A DNA stretch of 32,229 nt, from NCBI GenBank assembly GCA_019746095.1, contig JAIESL010000130.1:1-32229 (forward strand), written 5' to 3'. How positions within the stretch are numbered: the first letter of the stretch is position 1; each line of letters opens with the position of its first letter. The DNA is from Caulobacteraceae bacterium (lineage in GTDB: Bacteria > Pseudomonadota > Alphaproteobacteria > Caulobacterales > Caulobacteraceae). Below the pieces are notes generated by a model. The model was not told where the DNA came from, did no database searches, and saw only the letters and a program-made list of their open reading frames with translations. Below are positions 23,236 to 32,229 of the stretch, in pieces. Both the position numbers and the translations under genes were made by a program.

Positions 23236-23518
23236 AGGCGCCTCCCCTTTGACCCACCTCTTGTCCCACATAAAGTCGGGGATTTCAAGCGACGCGCATG
23301 GCTGGGCATGGACGCAATACATAGTTAACTTATTGTTTTTAGACGACTTTAGATACCGAAAAACACGTCCATGGACCTCGACAGGGCAGACACCCTCTCC
23401 GCCACCGCCCCCCCCCGGCCACCAGCCCCCCTTTTAAGGGCCGCAACGCAGGCCGCCGCCCCAACCGTTGGCTGGGCACCGCGTTGAGGATTTCCATGGG
23501 CTTCGGTATAGAAGTCCA
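23236..23518. other. Probable island boundary region
   Basis: This stretch lies between the P4-type integrase and the GntR gene. It begins AT-rich (around 23320-23365) and turns sharply GC-rich, including a run of nine C (23408-23416). P4-type integrases usually lie next to their attachment site, so the junction is probably here. I found no tRNA 3' end and no second copy of this sequence in the window, so the att core cannot be named. Confidence 0.4.
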
Positions 23519-24259
23519 ATGATTGGCATAGTCGAGGGTGACGCCGGGCTCGGGCGCAGTGCGGTCTCCCGATATATCCAGCTTGCTACCCTTTTCCGCC
23601 GCCGAATTGAGTCCGGGCAGTGGCCGGTTGGGCAGCAAACCCCAACGGTTGACGACCTCGCTCTTGAGTGCGGCGTGGCCCGGGCCACCATTCGCCAGGC
23701 GCTCGGCCTGGTCGAAGCCGAGGGGCTTATCGAGCGCTTTCGCGCCAAGGGCACCTTCGTCAAACGCCGCCCCCAGGACCTGCTCTGGTGCGGTGTGGAA
23801 ACCGACTGGCAGGGACTGCTCAGCTCCCGGGAAGGGGCCGAGATTGAAGTCCTGGTCGATGAAAAGGGCGGGCCGCCACTTGTGCATCACGCGATCGGTC
23901 AAGCCGGCCAGACCTATCGCCGCTTGCGGCGGCGCCACTCGATGAATGGGCAGGCGTTCCTTCTGGCCGACATCTATGTTGACGAACGGATCGCTTCCAA
24001 GCTCAGCAGTGAAGACCTGAGAACCAAAACCGCCCTCCGACTCGTGTCCGGCGTGCCGGGCGTGAAGATCGCCGAGGCGCAGCAGACACTCACCATAGGA
24101 ACCGCAGATATCGAGATCGCGCAGCTGATCCGCCTGCCGCTGAACGCGCCAATTTGCCATGTGACCCGCTCGGCGGTTGATCAGCGCGGCTGTCTGGTTC
24201 TGGTCTCGAACGGCATTTACCGGGGGGACGTCGTGCGGGTCGACAACCGGCTGAAATAG
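23519..24259 (+). CDS. GntR-family (HutC/UTRA type) transcriptional regulator
   Basis: A 246-residue regulator. The ATG at 23519 starts 50 bp inside a longer open frame (TTG at 23468); ribosome sites are weak for both. The winged helix lies at about 10-75 (YIQLATLFRRRIESGQWPVGQQ, VDDLALECGVARATIRQALGLVEAEGLIERFRAKGTFV). The UTRA ligand-binding domain lies at about 95-240, ending VVRVDNRLK. HutC-subfamily regulators usually repress catabolic operons and release DNA on binding a pathway metabolite. The nearest catabolic genes are the aldehyde dehydrogenase and fused hydantoinase at 25-30 kb, so it may control them; that is an inference from proximity. It probably marks the first resident gene right of the island. 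Confidence 0.87.
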   Translation: MIGIVEGDAGLGRSAVSRYIQLATLFRRRIESGQWPVGQQTPTVDDLALECGVARATIRQALGLVEAEGLIERFRAKGTFVKRRPQDLLWCGVETDWQGLLSSREGAEIEVLVDEKGGPPLVHHAIGQAGQTYRRLRRRHSMNGQAFLLADIYVDERIASKLSSEDLRTKTALRLVSGVPGVKIAEAQQTLTIGTADIEIAQLIRLPLNAPICHVTRSAVDQRGCLVLVSNGIYRGDVVRVDNRLK

Positions 24260-24404
24260 GACAGCCAGCGCGACAGTTGGGCGGCCGCTGACCCATGACT
24301 GCCGCCATGTCATACTCTTGAACCGAACGGAGCCGGCGCGCGCGCTGCACAATGTGTCCGGGCGCGTGTCAGCGTCTTCAGCCTTGCCTCTCCGGCGGTT
24401 GCCG

Positions 24405-25163
24405 CTACGCCACCAGATCGCGGTAGGCACGCCAGCTGGCGAGACCCAGCCAGGGGAAGACCACGACAAGAGCGAGAAAGCCCGTTGCTGCGGACATGAC
24501 CAGCAGAAGGGTGATGATTACGGCCCAAAGTACCAGCGGCAGGAAGTTGGCGTTGACAGCGCGGACACTCGTTGCCACGGCGGCAAAGACATTGGAGCTC
24601 GAGTTGAGCAGCATGGGCGCTGAAACCACGACGAGCGCATAGGCCACAAAGGCCAGCAGCCCCCCCGTGAACGTTCCGGCCATGAGCATGGTGCGGCCTT
24701 CTTCGGTGCCGAGGGCGAACGCCGCCAAGGCCTCGACATCCCGGTGAATCTGGTAGGTCGACAGGCCATAAACGATCTGTGCGACGCGCCCCCAAAGGAA
24801 ATAGAGCATCACCAGAAGCAGGCTGAGATAGGCAACATCCTGCCGAAAGGCCGAGCGTACGAACAGGATATGCCCAAGCTCCGGTCGCTGACCCTGCTCG
24901 ATGAGCCGGCCGGCCTCGTAGGGGCCCATGGCCAGAATGGGCGCGATCATGACAAAGCCGATCGTCAGCACCATGACCCAGAAGGCACCGTTGGTAGCGT
25001 AGATGCCGTAACTGAGAGCGAAACTGCCGACAGCGACGCCGAGTCCGTAAAGCAGCAGGGGACCCGGTGCCTTCATCAGATCCAGCCAGCCTTCGGCCAG
25101 CCAGCGGAAGGGAGCCGCGATCGTGACCGGCCTGATAGCCGGCAGCCCCAGGGTCGCGTCCAT
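24405..25163 (-). CDS. DUF2189 membrane protein
   Basis: A 252-residue integral membrane protein of the DUF2189 family. The ATG at 25163 follows GGGAGG at good distance; the open frame extends to 25256 but without a better start. About six membrane segments are visible, among them LLLYGLGVAVGSFALSYGIY, VMVLTIGFVMIAPILAMG and LLAFVAYALVVVSAPMLLNS, with GPYEAGRLIEQGQRPEL after the second. The function of the family is unknown; members are often near cytochrome oxidase genes. It is convergent with the GntR gene (145-bp gap with no clear terminator) and lies downstream of the aldehyde dehydrogenase on the same strand with a 96-bp gap. Confidence 0.85.
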   Translation of the reverse strand: MDATLGLPAIRPVTIAAPFRWLAEGWLDLMKAPGPLLLYGLGVAVGSFALSYGIYATNGAFWVMVLTIGFVMIAPILAMGPYEAGRLIEQGQRPELGHILFVRSAFRQDVAYLSLLLVMLYFLWGRVAQIVYGLSTYQIHRDVEALAAFALGTEEGRTMLMAGTFTGGLLAFVAYALVVVSAPMLLNSSSNVFAAVATSVRAVNANFLPLVLWAVIITLLLVMSAATGFLALVVVFPWLGLASWRAYRDLVA

Positions 25164-25259
25164 ATTCGGCCTCCCGTTCTCGCAAGACTTCGGTACGCGC
25201 GAGCGATCATGTCCCCGAGCGCCTAGCCATGCAAGCGACCGGGTCCGGCCGACCAAACG

Positions 25260-26702
25260 TCAGCCGGCGGAGTAACTCGTCTTGGTCTGGGTGAAGAACT
25301 CGACTGCCGCGAAGCCCTGCTCGCGGGCACCGTAGCTGGAGGATTTCGAGCCGCCGAACGGGACGTGATAGTCGACCCCGGCGGTCGGCAGGTTGACCAT
25401 GGTCATCCCCGCCTTTGCGCGCCGCTGGAAGTCACGCGCGTGCTTCAGCGAGCTGGTGACAATGCCGGCCGACAGGCCGAACTCCACGCCGTTGGCAATC
25501 TCCAGGGCCTGCTCATAGTCCTTGACCCGAATGGTCGAAGCAACCGGGCCAAAGACCTCCTCATGGTTGATCCGCATGCCAGCCTCGGTGTCGGCGATCA
25601 GAGTCGGCTGGACGTACCAGCCCGGCTTTTCCATCTGCAGTCGCTCGCCGCCGGTGACCACGCGACCACCCTCGCCGCGCGCCACCGCAATATAGCGATA
25701 GGAGGTCTCCATCTGGTCCTCCGAAACGGCGGGGCCCATCTGGGTCTGCGGATCCAGGGCATCACCGACGCGCAGCGCCGCAACCCGTTCGGCCAGCGCG
25801 GCGACGAACCGGTCATGAATGCCGTCCTGCACGATCAAACGGCTGGAGGCCGTACAGCGCTGACCCGTGGCGAAGAACGAGCCGTCCAGGGCGATTTGCA
25901 CCGCCCGGTCGAGATCGGCGTCATCGAGCACGATCAGGGGGTTCTTGCCGCCCATCTCCAGTTGGACCCTCGCCTGTCGCTTCACCGCGCCAGCCGCCAC
26001 GCCCCCGCCGACGCCCTGCGAACCGGTGAAGCTAAGCCCGGCCACATCAGGATGGTCGACAATCGCCTGTCCCACCCGGCCCCGCCCGATGACCATGTTC
26101 AGCACGCCCTTCGGCAGGCCCGCCTCATGAAGGATGGCCACCAGCGCCTCGGCTGTTGCGGGCGTCGGGCCGGCGGGCTTCATCACCACCGTATTGCCAA
26201 AGGCCAGAGCCGGGGCGGCTTTCCAGGCCGGGATCGCGATTGGGAAATTCCAGGGCGTGATCAGGCCATAAACACCGACAGCCTGGCGATAGGTCTGGAT
26301 CTCCACGCCGGGCCGGACAGAGGCGAGGTTCTGGCCATGGACGCGCAAGGCCTCGCCCGCGAAATATTTCAGCACCCGGCCGGCGCGCACCGTCTCGCCG
26401 ATACCCTCGGCCAAGGTCTTGCCCTCCTCGCGCGACAGCAGCCGGCCCAGCGCCTCACGGCGCTCCATCACCAGCGTCCCGGCACGGTCGAGAATGTCCG
26501 AGCGGAATTCCGGTGAGGCCTCGGACCAGCCGCTGAAGGCCGCCTTGGCGGCCGCCACCGCCGCATTGACCTCGGCCTCGCCGCCATCAGGCGTCCGGGC
26601 AACCACCTCGCGGGTGTCAGAAGGGTTCAGGCTTTCGCCGGGCCGATCAGCGGAGACCTTCTCGCCGTTGATCCAGTGGCACAGTTCGATCGACTCGGTC
26701 AT
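25260..26702 (-). CDS. NAD(P)-dependent aldehyde dehydrogenase, alpha-ketoglutarate-semialdehyde type
   Basis: A 480-residue aldehyde dehydrogenase of normal length with all catalytic parts. The cofactor site contains [32 protein letters not shown] and FTGSQGVG. The general base is E249 in LEMGGKNP and the nucleophile C283 in [14 protein letters not shown]. The C-terminus includes [15 protein letters not shown] and [16 protein letters not shown]. The [12 protein letters not shown] segment and overall style resemble alpha-ketoglutarate-semialdehyde (2,5-dioxovalerate) dehydrogenases of sugar-acid and hydroxyproline breakdown, as I recall them; substrate is therefore a guess. It is divergent from the fused hydantoinase (121-bp spacer), so the two may share regulation, possibly by the GntR regulator at 23519. 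Confidence 0.92.
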   Translation of the reverse strand: MTESIELCHWINGEKVSADRPGESLNPSDTREVVARTPDGGEAEVNAAVAAAKAAFSGWSEASPEFRSDILDRAGTLVMERREALGRLLSREEGKTLAEGIGETVRAGRVLKYFAGEALRVHGQNLASVRPGVEIQTYRQAVGVYGLITPWNFPIAIPAWKAAPALAFGNTVVMKPAGPTPATAEALVAILHEAGLPKGVLNMVIGRGRVGQAIVDHPDVAGLSFTGSQGVGGGVAAGAVKRQARVQLEMGGKNPLIVLDDADLDRAVQIALDGSFFATGQRCTASSRLIVQDGIHDRFVAALAERVAALRVGDALDPQTQMGPAVSEDQMETSYRYIAVARGEGGRVVTGGERLQMEKPGWYVQPTLIADTEAGMRINHEEVFGPVASTIRVKDYEQALEIANGVEFGLSAGIVTSSLKHARDFQRRAKAGMTMVNLPTAGVDYHVPFGGSKSSSYGAREQGFAAVEFFTQTKTSYSAG

Positions 26703-26823
26703 GGCGCGTCCTCAGGCTGGTGAGGTCGATCTAGCAACGTGAACGCCCTCGCGACAGGCCTAAGCCAACAGGAGCGGCAAAGTCTGCGATAAGCTTTCCG
26801 CAATGAGCGAGTCGGAGCCGAGC
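26703..26823. promoter_or_regulatory. Divergent promoter region between dehydrogenase and hydantoinase
   Basis: These 121 bp separate two divergent genes and must hold both promoters. I could not pick out convincing -35/-10 elements or a GntR-type palindrome by eye. A GGAG lies just before the chosen hydantoinase start. Confidence 0.4.
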
Positions 26824-29800
26824 ATGAACGCAGTCCAGACCGGCCCTTCGGCAGGCTGGCGCTTCTGGATCGACCGGGGCGGCACCTTCACTGACATCGT
26901 GGCCTGCGCCCCGAACGGGTCGCTGCAGACCCGCAAGCTTTTGTCCGACCAGCCGGAACAGTATGCCGACGCTGCGGTCGAAGGCATCCGGCGGATCCTC
27001 GGTGCGCCAGCAGGCCCTCTGCCCGGCGGTCTCGTCAGTGAAGTCCGCATGGGTACGACCGTGGCCACCAACGCCCTGCTGGAACGAAAGGGTGAGCCGG
27101 TCACCCTCGCGATCACCCGTGGCTTCGGCGATGCCCTGCGCATCGGCTGGCAGAGCCGGCCCGACCTGTTCGCCCGCCACATCGTGCTGAATGACCAGCT
27201 CTATGACCGGGTCATCGAGATCGACGAGCGGGTGCGGGCCGATGGAGCCCTGGACCGACCGCTGGACGAGGACCGGGCGCGTCTGGATCTGACCGCCGCA
27301 CACGCAGCCGGATTCCGGGCAGTTGCCATCGTTCTGGTCCACGGCTGGCGATTCACCGACCACGAACGGCGGCTGGCCGCGATCGCCCGCGAGATCGGCT
27401 TCGAACAGATTTCGGTCAGCCATGAGGTCGGGGCCTTGATCAAGCTGATCGGACGCGGCGACACCACCGTCGCCGACGCCTACCTGTCACCGATCCTGCG
27501 GGCCTATGTAGACCGGGTCGGGGCGGACCTCGGTCCCTCGACCCCGCTGCTGTTCATGCAATCGAGCGGCGGACTGACGGCTGCCGAGGCGTTCCGTGGC
27601 AAGGACGCCATCCTGTCCGGCCCGGCAGGCGGCGTGGTCGGCATGGCCGAGACCGCACTGGCGGCCGGCTTCGAGCGGGTCATTGGTTTCGACATGGGTG
27701 GCACTTCCACCGATGTGTCGCATTTCGCCGGCGACTATGAACGGACCTCTGATGCCGTGGTGGCCGGCGTCCGGCTGCGCGCCCCGATGCTGGGCATCCA
27801 TACGGTGGCGGCGGGTGGTGGCTCGATCTGTCGCTTCGACGGGTCAAGGCTGAGGGTCGGGCCGGAATCGGCCGGTGCCGTGCCGGGCCCGGCCGCCTAC
27901 CGCCGCGGCGGACCACTGACGGTTACGGACTGCAACGTCATGCTGGGCAAGCTGCGCCCCGACCAGTTTCCGGCCGTCTTCGGGCCCAACGGCGACCAGC
28001 CGCTTGATGCCGAGGCCGTTAATGCTGGCTTCGAAGCCTTGGCGGCCGAAGTCCGTCGCGCAACCGGCGTTGACGCGACGCCGGAGACCCTGGCCGAGGG
28101 CTTCATCACCATCGCAGTCCAGAACATGGCGGAGGCGATCAAGTCAGTCTCGATCCAGCGCGGCTATGATGTGACCCGCTATGTCCTGAACTGTTTCGGC
28201 GGTGCAGGCGGGCAGCACGCCTGTCTGGTCGCCGACGCCCTCGGGATGACTCGCGTGATGCTCCACCCGTTTGCGGGCGTACTCTCGGCCTACGGCATGG
28301 GACTGGCCGAGGTTCGAGCCATCCGGCAGGCTACCGTGGCCGCTCCATTGGCGGCCTTCGGCGACGCCGCCTTGGCCGAGCGCGTTGAGGCACTGGATCA
28401 CCATGCGCGTAGCGACCTCATCGCCCAGGGATTCTGCAATACGGCCCTCACCACCCTGGTCCGCGCCGAGATAAAATTCGCCGGCTCGGACACGCCACTG
28501 GTGGTTCCATTCGGTCCGGCCACCGAGATGCGGGCGGCCTTCGAGACCCTGCACAGGCTTCGGTTCGGCTTCTTTGCCGATGACAAGGCCCTCGTGGTTG
28601 AGGCCCTGGAAGCCGAGGCCGTTGCCGTCTCGGGACAGACCCCATCACGCATGGGGACGGGATCGGCGGGCCTGGTCCCCACCGCCGTCGCACGGGTCCC
28701 GGTGCGCATGGCGGGCACCACCCATGAGGCTCCGGTTTATCGGCGCTGCGACTTCGGGCCCGATGCGGCCGTCGACGGACCGGCGATTATCCTGGAGGAC
28801 ACCGGCACCACCGCGGTGGAGCCTGGCTGGCGCGCCTCAGCCGATGCGGCGCTCAACCTGATCCTCGAGCGGACCCAGCCCATACCGAGGCGCCGGGCCA
28901 TCGGCACCGACGCCGATCCGATCATGCTTGAGGTGTTCAACAGCCGGTTCATGGCCTGCGCCGAACAGATGGGCGAGGCGCTGCGAGCGACGGCCTATTC
29001 GGTCAACATCAAGGAGCGACTCGACTTTTCCTGCGCCCTCTTCGACGCAGACGGAGCCCTGATCGCCAACGCTCCACACATTCCCGTCCACCTCGGCTCG
29101 ATGGGCGAGAGCATCCGTACGGTTATCGCTTCCCGTGGCGGTGATCGAGACCGTCGCGGGATGAAGCGCGGCGACGTCTATATGCTGAACGCCCCCTACA
29201 ACGGGGGCACCCATCTGCCCGATATCACCGTCATCATGCCGGTGTTCCTCGACGCGGACGCGGCACCCGCCTTCTTCGTCGCGGCGCGCGGCCACCACGC
29301 CGACGTCGGCGGGATCACCCCCGGTTCAATGCCGCCCGCCTCGCGGACGGTCGAGGAGGAAGGTGTACTGATCGACGACTTCCTGCTGGTCGATGCGGGG
29401 CGGCTGAGGGACGCCGCAACCCGTGCCCTGTTTGCCTCGGGCCAGTACCCTTCCCGGAATGTCGATCAAAACATGTCCGACCTGAAAGCCCAGGTCGCTT
29501 CGTGCGCTCGAGGCTGCGACGCGTTGATAGATATGGTCGCCGAGTTCGGTCGCCCCGTGGTCGCCGCCTACATGCGCCACGTCCAGGACAATGCCGAGGA
29601 ATCCGTCCGGCGCGCCATTGCGGCCCTGAAGCCGGGCTCCTTCGCGCTTGAAATGGACGACGGTGCCTTCATCCGGGTACGAATCGACGTCGACCCTGAG
29701 GCCCGTAGCGCCGTTGTGGACTTCACCGGCACGAGTGACCAACTGCCCAATAATTTCAACGCGCCTCTGTCGATCGCCCGCGCGGCGACCCTGTACGTCT

Positions 29801-30465
29801 TCCGCACGCTCGTGGATGACGCCATCCCGCTGAACGAAGGCTGCCTGAAGCCGATCCGGCTGATCGTGCCTGAGGGCTCGATGCTGAACCCTCGCTACCC
29901 GGCAGCTGTGGTGGCCGGCAATGTCGAGACAAGTCAGGCCGTGGTGGACTGCCTGTATGGGGCCCTCGGTGTGTTGGCCGGCAGCCAGGGAACGATGAAC
30001 AACTTCACCTTCGGTGACGACGCCCGCCAGTACTATGAGACCATCGCCGGAGGCTCGGGTGCCGGGCCCGGGTTCGACGGTGCTTCGGCGGTCCAGACCC
30101 ATATGACCAACAGCCGCCTGACCGATCCAGAGGTGTTCGAGACCCGCTTTCCGGTGCTGCTTGAAGGGTTCTCGATCCGGCACGGCTCAGGCGGCGACGG
30201 GGCCAACTGCGGCGGCGACGGTGTCATACGTCGGGTGCGGTTCCTGGAGCCCCTGACAGCGGCCATCCTCTCCAACCACCGGCGCACGGCCCCATTCGGC
30301 GCGGCTGGCGGCGGCGGCGGCGCGGTCGGCCTGAACCGGGTCGAACGGGCCGATGGCTCCGTTGAACATCTGGGCGCAACAGCTGAAACCGGAATGGCCG
30401 CCGGCGACGTATTCGTCATCGAAACACCGGGCGGCGGTGGTTTCGGCGCGAAAAGGGCTTCCTGA
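26824..30465 (+). CDS. Fused HyuA-HyuB hydantoinase / 5-oxoprolinase family enzyme
   Basis: A 1213-residue protein joining both subunits of the ATP-dependent hydantoinase/5-oxoprolinase family. The ATG at 26824 has GGAG 6 bp upstream; another ATG at 26803 would add 7 residues. The HyuA half (about 12-690) opens with [12 protein letters not shown] (ATP-site Asp at 17) and has [10 protein letters not shown] at 290-297 and [18 protein letters not shown]. The HyuB half starts at about 698 ([20 protein letters not shown]) and contains [31 protein letters not shown] and a terminal GGGGFGAK. Fused proteins of about 1200-1290 residues are typical of 5-oxoprolinase, which opens 5-oxoproline to glutamate with ATP. 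Relatives act on hydantoins, so substrate is uncertain. It is followed by a possible two-gene transporter. Confidence 0.92.
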   Translation: MNAVQTGPSAGWRFWIDRGGTFTDIVACAPNGSLQTRKLLSDQPEQYADAAVEGIRRILGAPAGPLPGGLVSEVRMGTTVATNALLERKGEPVTLAITRGFGDALRIGWQSRPDLFARHIVLNDQLYDRVIEIDERVRADGALDRPLDEDRARLDLTAAHAAGFRAVAIVLVHGWRFTDHERRLAAIAREIGFEQISVSHEVGALIKLIGRGDTTVADAYLSPILRAYVDRVGADLGPSTPLLFMQSSGGLTAAEAFRGKDAILSGPAGGVVGMAETALAAGFERVIGFDMGGTSTDVSHFAGDYERTSDAVVAGVRLRAPMLGIHTVAAGGGSICRFDGSRLRVGPESAGAVPGPAAYRRGGPLTVTDCNVMLGKLRPDQFPAVFGPNGDQPLDAEAVNAGFEALAAEVRRATGVDATPETLAEGFITIAVQNMAEAIKSVSIQRGYDVTRYVLNCFGGAGGQHACLVADALGMTRVMLHPFAGVLSAYGMGLAEVRAIRQATVAAPLAAFGDAALAERVEALDHHARSDLIAQGFCNTALTTLVRAEIKFAGSDTPLVVPFGPATEMRAAFETLHRLRFGFFADDKALVVEALEAEAVAVSGQTPSRMGTGSAGLVPTAVARVPVRMAGTTHEAPVYRRCDFGPDAAVDGPAIILEDTGTTAVEPGWRASADAALNLILERTQPIPRRRAIGTDADPIMLEVFNSRFMACAEQMGEALRATAYSVNIKERLDFSCALFDADGALIANAPHIPVHLGSMGESIRTVIASRGGDRDRRGMKRGDVYMLNAPYNGGTHLPDITVIMPVFLDADAAPAFFVAARGHHADVGGITPGSMPPASRTVEEEGVLIDDFLLVDAGRLRDAATRALFASGQYPSRNVDQNMSDLKAQVASCARGCDALIDMVAEFGRPVVAAYMRHVQDNAEESVRRAIAALKPGSFALEMDDGAFIRVRIDVDPEARSAVVDFTGTSDQLPNNFNAPLSIARAATLYVFRTLVDDAIPLNEGCLKPIRLIVPEGSMLNPRYPAAVVAGNVETSQAVVDCLYGALGVLAGSQGTMNNFTFGDDARQYYETIAGGSGAGPGFDGASAVQTHMTNSRLTDPEVFETRFPVLLEGFSIRHGSGGDGANCGGDGVIRRVRFLEPLTAAILSNHRRTAPFGAAGGGGGAVGLNRVERADGSVEHLGATAETGMAAGDVFVIETPGGGGFGAKRAS

Positions 30466-30508
30466 GCCGCGCGTTCGGCGCAACCATCCGGGCAAGGGGG
30501 AGAATCCG

Positions 30509-31234
30509 ATGCTGGTGCTTCTGGGAATAGCGGTCGTGGTGGCGGGCTTTGTCGCCCGCATCAATCCGCTGCTGGTCATACTGATCGCGGCCATCGTCAC
30601 CGGTGTCACGGCCGCTGTGGGGCCCGGGGTCGATTTGAGGGCATTGGCGGAAGCGGCCGTGGCGACGCTCACCGCCTTCGGTGACGCCTTCAATGACAAT
30701 CGGTATTTCCATATCACCTGGCTGATCCTGCCGGTGATCGGACTCCTCGAGCGGGCCGGCTTGCAGGAGCGGGCCCGGATGCTGATAGCCCAGGTCAAGG
30801 CGGCGACCGCTGGACGGCTGCTGCTCAGCTATCTGTTCGTCAGGCAGGCGACTTCGGCCCTGGGTCTGACATCCCTGGGCGGCCATCCACAGATGGTCCG
30901 GCCGCTGGTCGCGCCGATGGCCGAGGGTGCCGCCGAGGTCCAGGCCGGTGGCAACCTCCCTGACAAGGTCCGGTTCCGCATCCGCGGAATGTCAGCTGCC
31001 ACCGACAACATCGGCCTTTTCTTCGGCGAAGACATCTTCATCGCCATCGGTTCGATCGTCCTGATGGTCGGCTTCCTCGAACAGGCGGGGATCATCGTCG
31101 AACCGCTGCAGCTATCTCTCTGGGCGATTCCGACCGCCATCGCTGCCTTTGCCGTCCATGGCGTGCGCCTGCTGCTGTTCGACCGGCAGATTAGGCGCGA
31201 TCTTGCCGCCCGTGACGCGGAGGCGGGCCAATGA
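30509..31234 (+). CDS. DUF969 membrane protein
   Basis: A 241-residue integral membrane protein of the DUF969 family. The ATG at 30509 follows a GGGGGAG site. About six membrane segments are visible (MLVLLGIAVVVAGFVARI; PLLVILIAAIVTGVTAAVG; near 50-75, 110-130, 175-195 and 200-225). The conserved loop SALGLTSLGGHPQMVRPLVAPMAEGAA and the segment ATDNIGLFFGEDIFIAIGSIVLM are family features. DUF969 is nearly always paired with DUF979, as here, with an ATGA overlap (31231-31234). The pair is recalled as occurring next to 5-oxoproline or pyroglutamyl-peptidase genes. A two-subunit carrier for the hydantoinase substrate is the likely role. It starts 43 bp after the hydantoinase stop, in one apparent operon. 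Confidence 0.88.
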   Translation: MLVLLGIAVVVAGFVARINPLLVILIAAIVTGVTAAVGPGVDLRALAEAAVATLTAFGDAFNDNRYFHITWLILPVIGLLERAGLQERARMLIAQVKAATAGRLLLSYLFVRQATSALGLTSLGGHPQMVRPLVAPMAEGAAEVQAGGNLPDKVRFRIRGMSAATDNIGLFFGEDIFIAIGSIVLMVGFLEQAGIIVEPLQLSLWAIPTAIAAFAVHGVRLLLFDRQIRRDLAARDAEAGQ

Positions 31235-32196
31235 TCACGCTCGAACACGCTTACATCCTCGTCGGCCTGATGTTCCTGGCCTTCGCCGTCCTGACCCTCC
31301 GCGATGCGGAACACCCGACCCGCATCCGCAGCGCCATCTTCTGGGGTCTGATCGCCACCTCCATGTTGTTCGGCTCCTGGCTCGGCGGCCTCGGCAACGG
31401 CCTGCTGGTTCTGGCTCTGGTCGCTGTCGGCGGGCTCAAGGCACTGGGCGTCGGTCGTCCGGCCACCACCTCCCTGGAAGAGCGGCGCGAGAGTGCCACC
31501 CAGAGGCGGAACGCCCTGTTCATCCCCGCCCTCATCGTGCCCCTGATCGCTGTGGGCGGAACCCTGGCGGCGAAACACACCAGTGTCGGTGGCTGGCTGA
31601 TTTCCTCCACCCAGACGACCCTGATCGCCCTCGGCCTCGGCTGCATCCTCGCCCTCGTCGCCGCCATGGCCTGGCTACGGCCACCCGTCATGGCCCCGCT
31701 TCAGGAGGGACGGCGGCTGATGGACTCCATCGGCTGGGCGACCTTGTTGCCGCAGATGCTGGCCTCGTTGGGGGCCGTTTTCCTTGCGGCAGACGTCGGC
31801 GGCGTTGTCGGAGAGTTGGTTACCCAGGCCGTGCCGATGAGTTCACCACTGCTGGCCGTTGCCGCCTACTGCTTGGGCATGGCCCTGTTCACCATCATCA
31901 TGGGCAATGCCTTTGCCGCCTTCCCGGTGATGACCGCAGCCATCGGCCTGCCCTTTGTGGTCGGCCAGTTCGGCGGTGATCCGGCCATCGTCTGCGCGAT
32001 TGGCATGCTGGCCGGTTTCTGCGGCACGCTGATGACGCCCATGGCCGCCAATTTCAATGTGGTGCCGGCCAATCTGCTGGAACTGCCGGACCGGAACGCC
32101 GCCGTCAACGGAGTCATCCGCGCCCAGATTCCAACCGCCCTGATCCTGCTCGGGGTCAATATGGCGCTGATGTATTTCTTGGCATTCCGGTTCTGA
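31231..32196 (+). CDS. DUF979 membrane protein
   Basis: A 321-residue integral membrane protein of the DUF979 family, the usual partner of DUF969. About nine membrane segments are visible, starting with EHAYILVGLMFLAFAVLTL and ending in ALILLGVNMALMYFLAF. Conserved polar stretches inside the membrane part include AVAAYCLGMALFTIIMGNAFAAFPVMTAAIG and GFCGTLMTPMAANFNVVPANLLEL, which suit a substrate path. It is coupled to DUF969 by ATGA. Together they probably form a permease for a small acidic or cyclic substrate of the fused hydantoinase; no transport function can be read directly from the sequence. Confidence 0.88.
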   Translation: MITLEHAYILVGLMFLAFAVLTLRDAEHPTRIRSAIFWGLIATSMLFGSWLGGLGNGLLVLALVAVGGLKALGVGRPATTSLEERRESATQRRNALFIPALIVPLIAVGGTLAAKHTSVGGWLISSTQTTLIALGLGCILALVAAMAWLRPPVMAPLQEGRRLMDSIGWATLLPQMLASLGAVFLAADVGGVVGELVTQAVPMSSPLLAVAAYCLGMALFTIIMGNAFAAFPVMTAAIGLPFVVGQFGGDPAIVCAIGMLAGFCGTLMTPMAANFNVVPANLLELPDRNAAVNGVIRAQIPTALILLGVNMALMYFLAFRF

Positions 32197-32201
32197 CGAT
32201 C

Positions 32202-32229
32202 ATGCACGCCCTCGATATTGCCTCCGCCT
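32202..32229 (+). CDS. Start of the next gene, cut by the window end
   Basis: An ATG at 32202, 5 bp after the DUF979 stop, opens MHALDIASA and runs off the window. The tight spacing suggests another gene of the same operon. Nine codons are too few for a family call. In related clusters a DUF2891 or a pyroglutamyl-peptidase gene follows DUF979, as I recall, but that cannot be tested here. Confidence 0.35.

Noticed and set aside
1..32229. CRISPR arrays, rRNA genes and insertion-sequence transposases
   Set aside because: No regularly spaced direct repeats, rRNA-like sequence or transposase frames were seen; the DPHAGH repeats are protein-coding.

Overview
The window looks like a GC-rich alphaproteobacterial chromosome, most likely Caulobacteraceae (a Brevundimonas/Caulobacter-type genome). 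That is an inference from base composition, gene content and protein style; no rRNA, tRNA or housekeeping marker is present to prove it. The left part (1 to about 17.6 kb) is a metal-handling island, the middle (17.8-23.3 kb) is a recombination module, and the right part (23.5 kb to the end) looks like resident chromosome with a catabolic operon.

Copper/iron block (1-6.2 kb). The window opens inside copB, whose in-window N-terminus carries five DPHAGH-type repeats. It is followed by copC and a small secreted Cys-rich protein. After a gene-poor stretch with a possible Ros/MucR remnant come a DUF411 (CopG-like) CxCC copper protein and a Zur-type Fur-family regulator that lacks the usual regulatory-site residues. 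A cytochrome c-FTR1 iron permease fusion is transcribed divergently from two small exported Cys/Met-rich proteins. One of these, of 44 residues, ends in two CxCC motifs and is followed by an 11-bp hairpin with a GAAA loop.

Zinc/cobalt/cadmium block (6.3-16.4 kb). A small His/Cys-rich exported protein leads into czcC-czcB-czcA (outer-membrane factor, adaptor, HME-type RND pump with the DFG...D...E signature). DUF190, a minimal CDF-like transporter, a P1B-4 type ATPase (SPC and HEGS motifs), a DUF305 protein and a small membrane protein follow. Many of these overlap by ATGA, which suggests one long translationally coupled transcription unit: P-type ATPase and CDF at the inner membrane and CzcCBA across the envelope. 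An acyltransferase-3 membrane protein closes the block.

Recombination module (17.8-23.3 kb, all leftward). It holds a P4-type integrase, two paralogous AlpA regulators, an excisionase-like HTH protein, an AT-rich spacer full of inverted and direct repeats, and a pair of large tyrosine recombinases. The first recombinase of the pair is interrupted by a single in-frame TGA, and the reading frame continues intact on the other side. A 15-bp imperfect inverted repeat lies just beyond the pair. The P4-type integrase marks a likely island end between about 23.24 and 23.5 kb. The opposite end is not visible and probably lies left of the window.

Resident block (23.5-32.2 kb). A HutC-type GntR regulator and a DUF2189 membrane protein precede an aldehyde dehydrogenase of the alpha-ketoglutarate-semialdehyde type. 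Divergent from it is a fused HyuA-HyuB (5-oxoprolinase-type) enzyme, followed by DUF969 and DUF979 membrane proteins that may form a transporter. The start of one more gene is cut by the window end.
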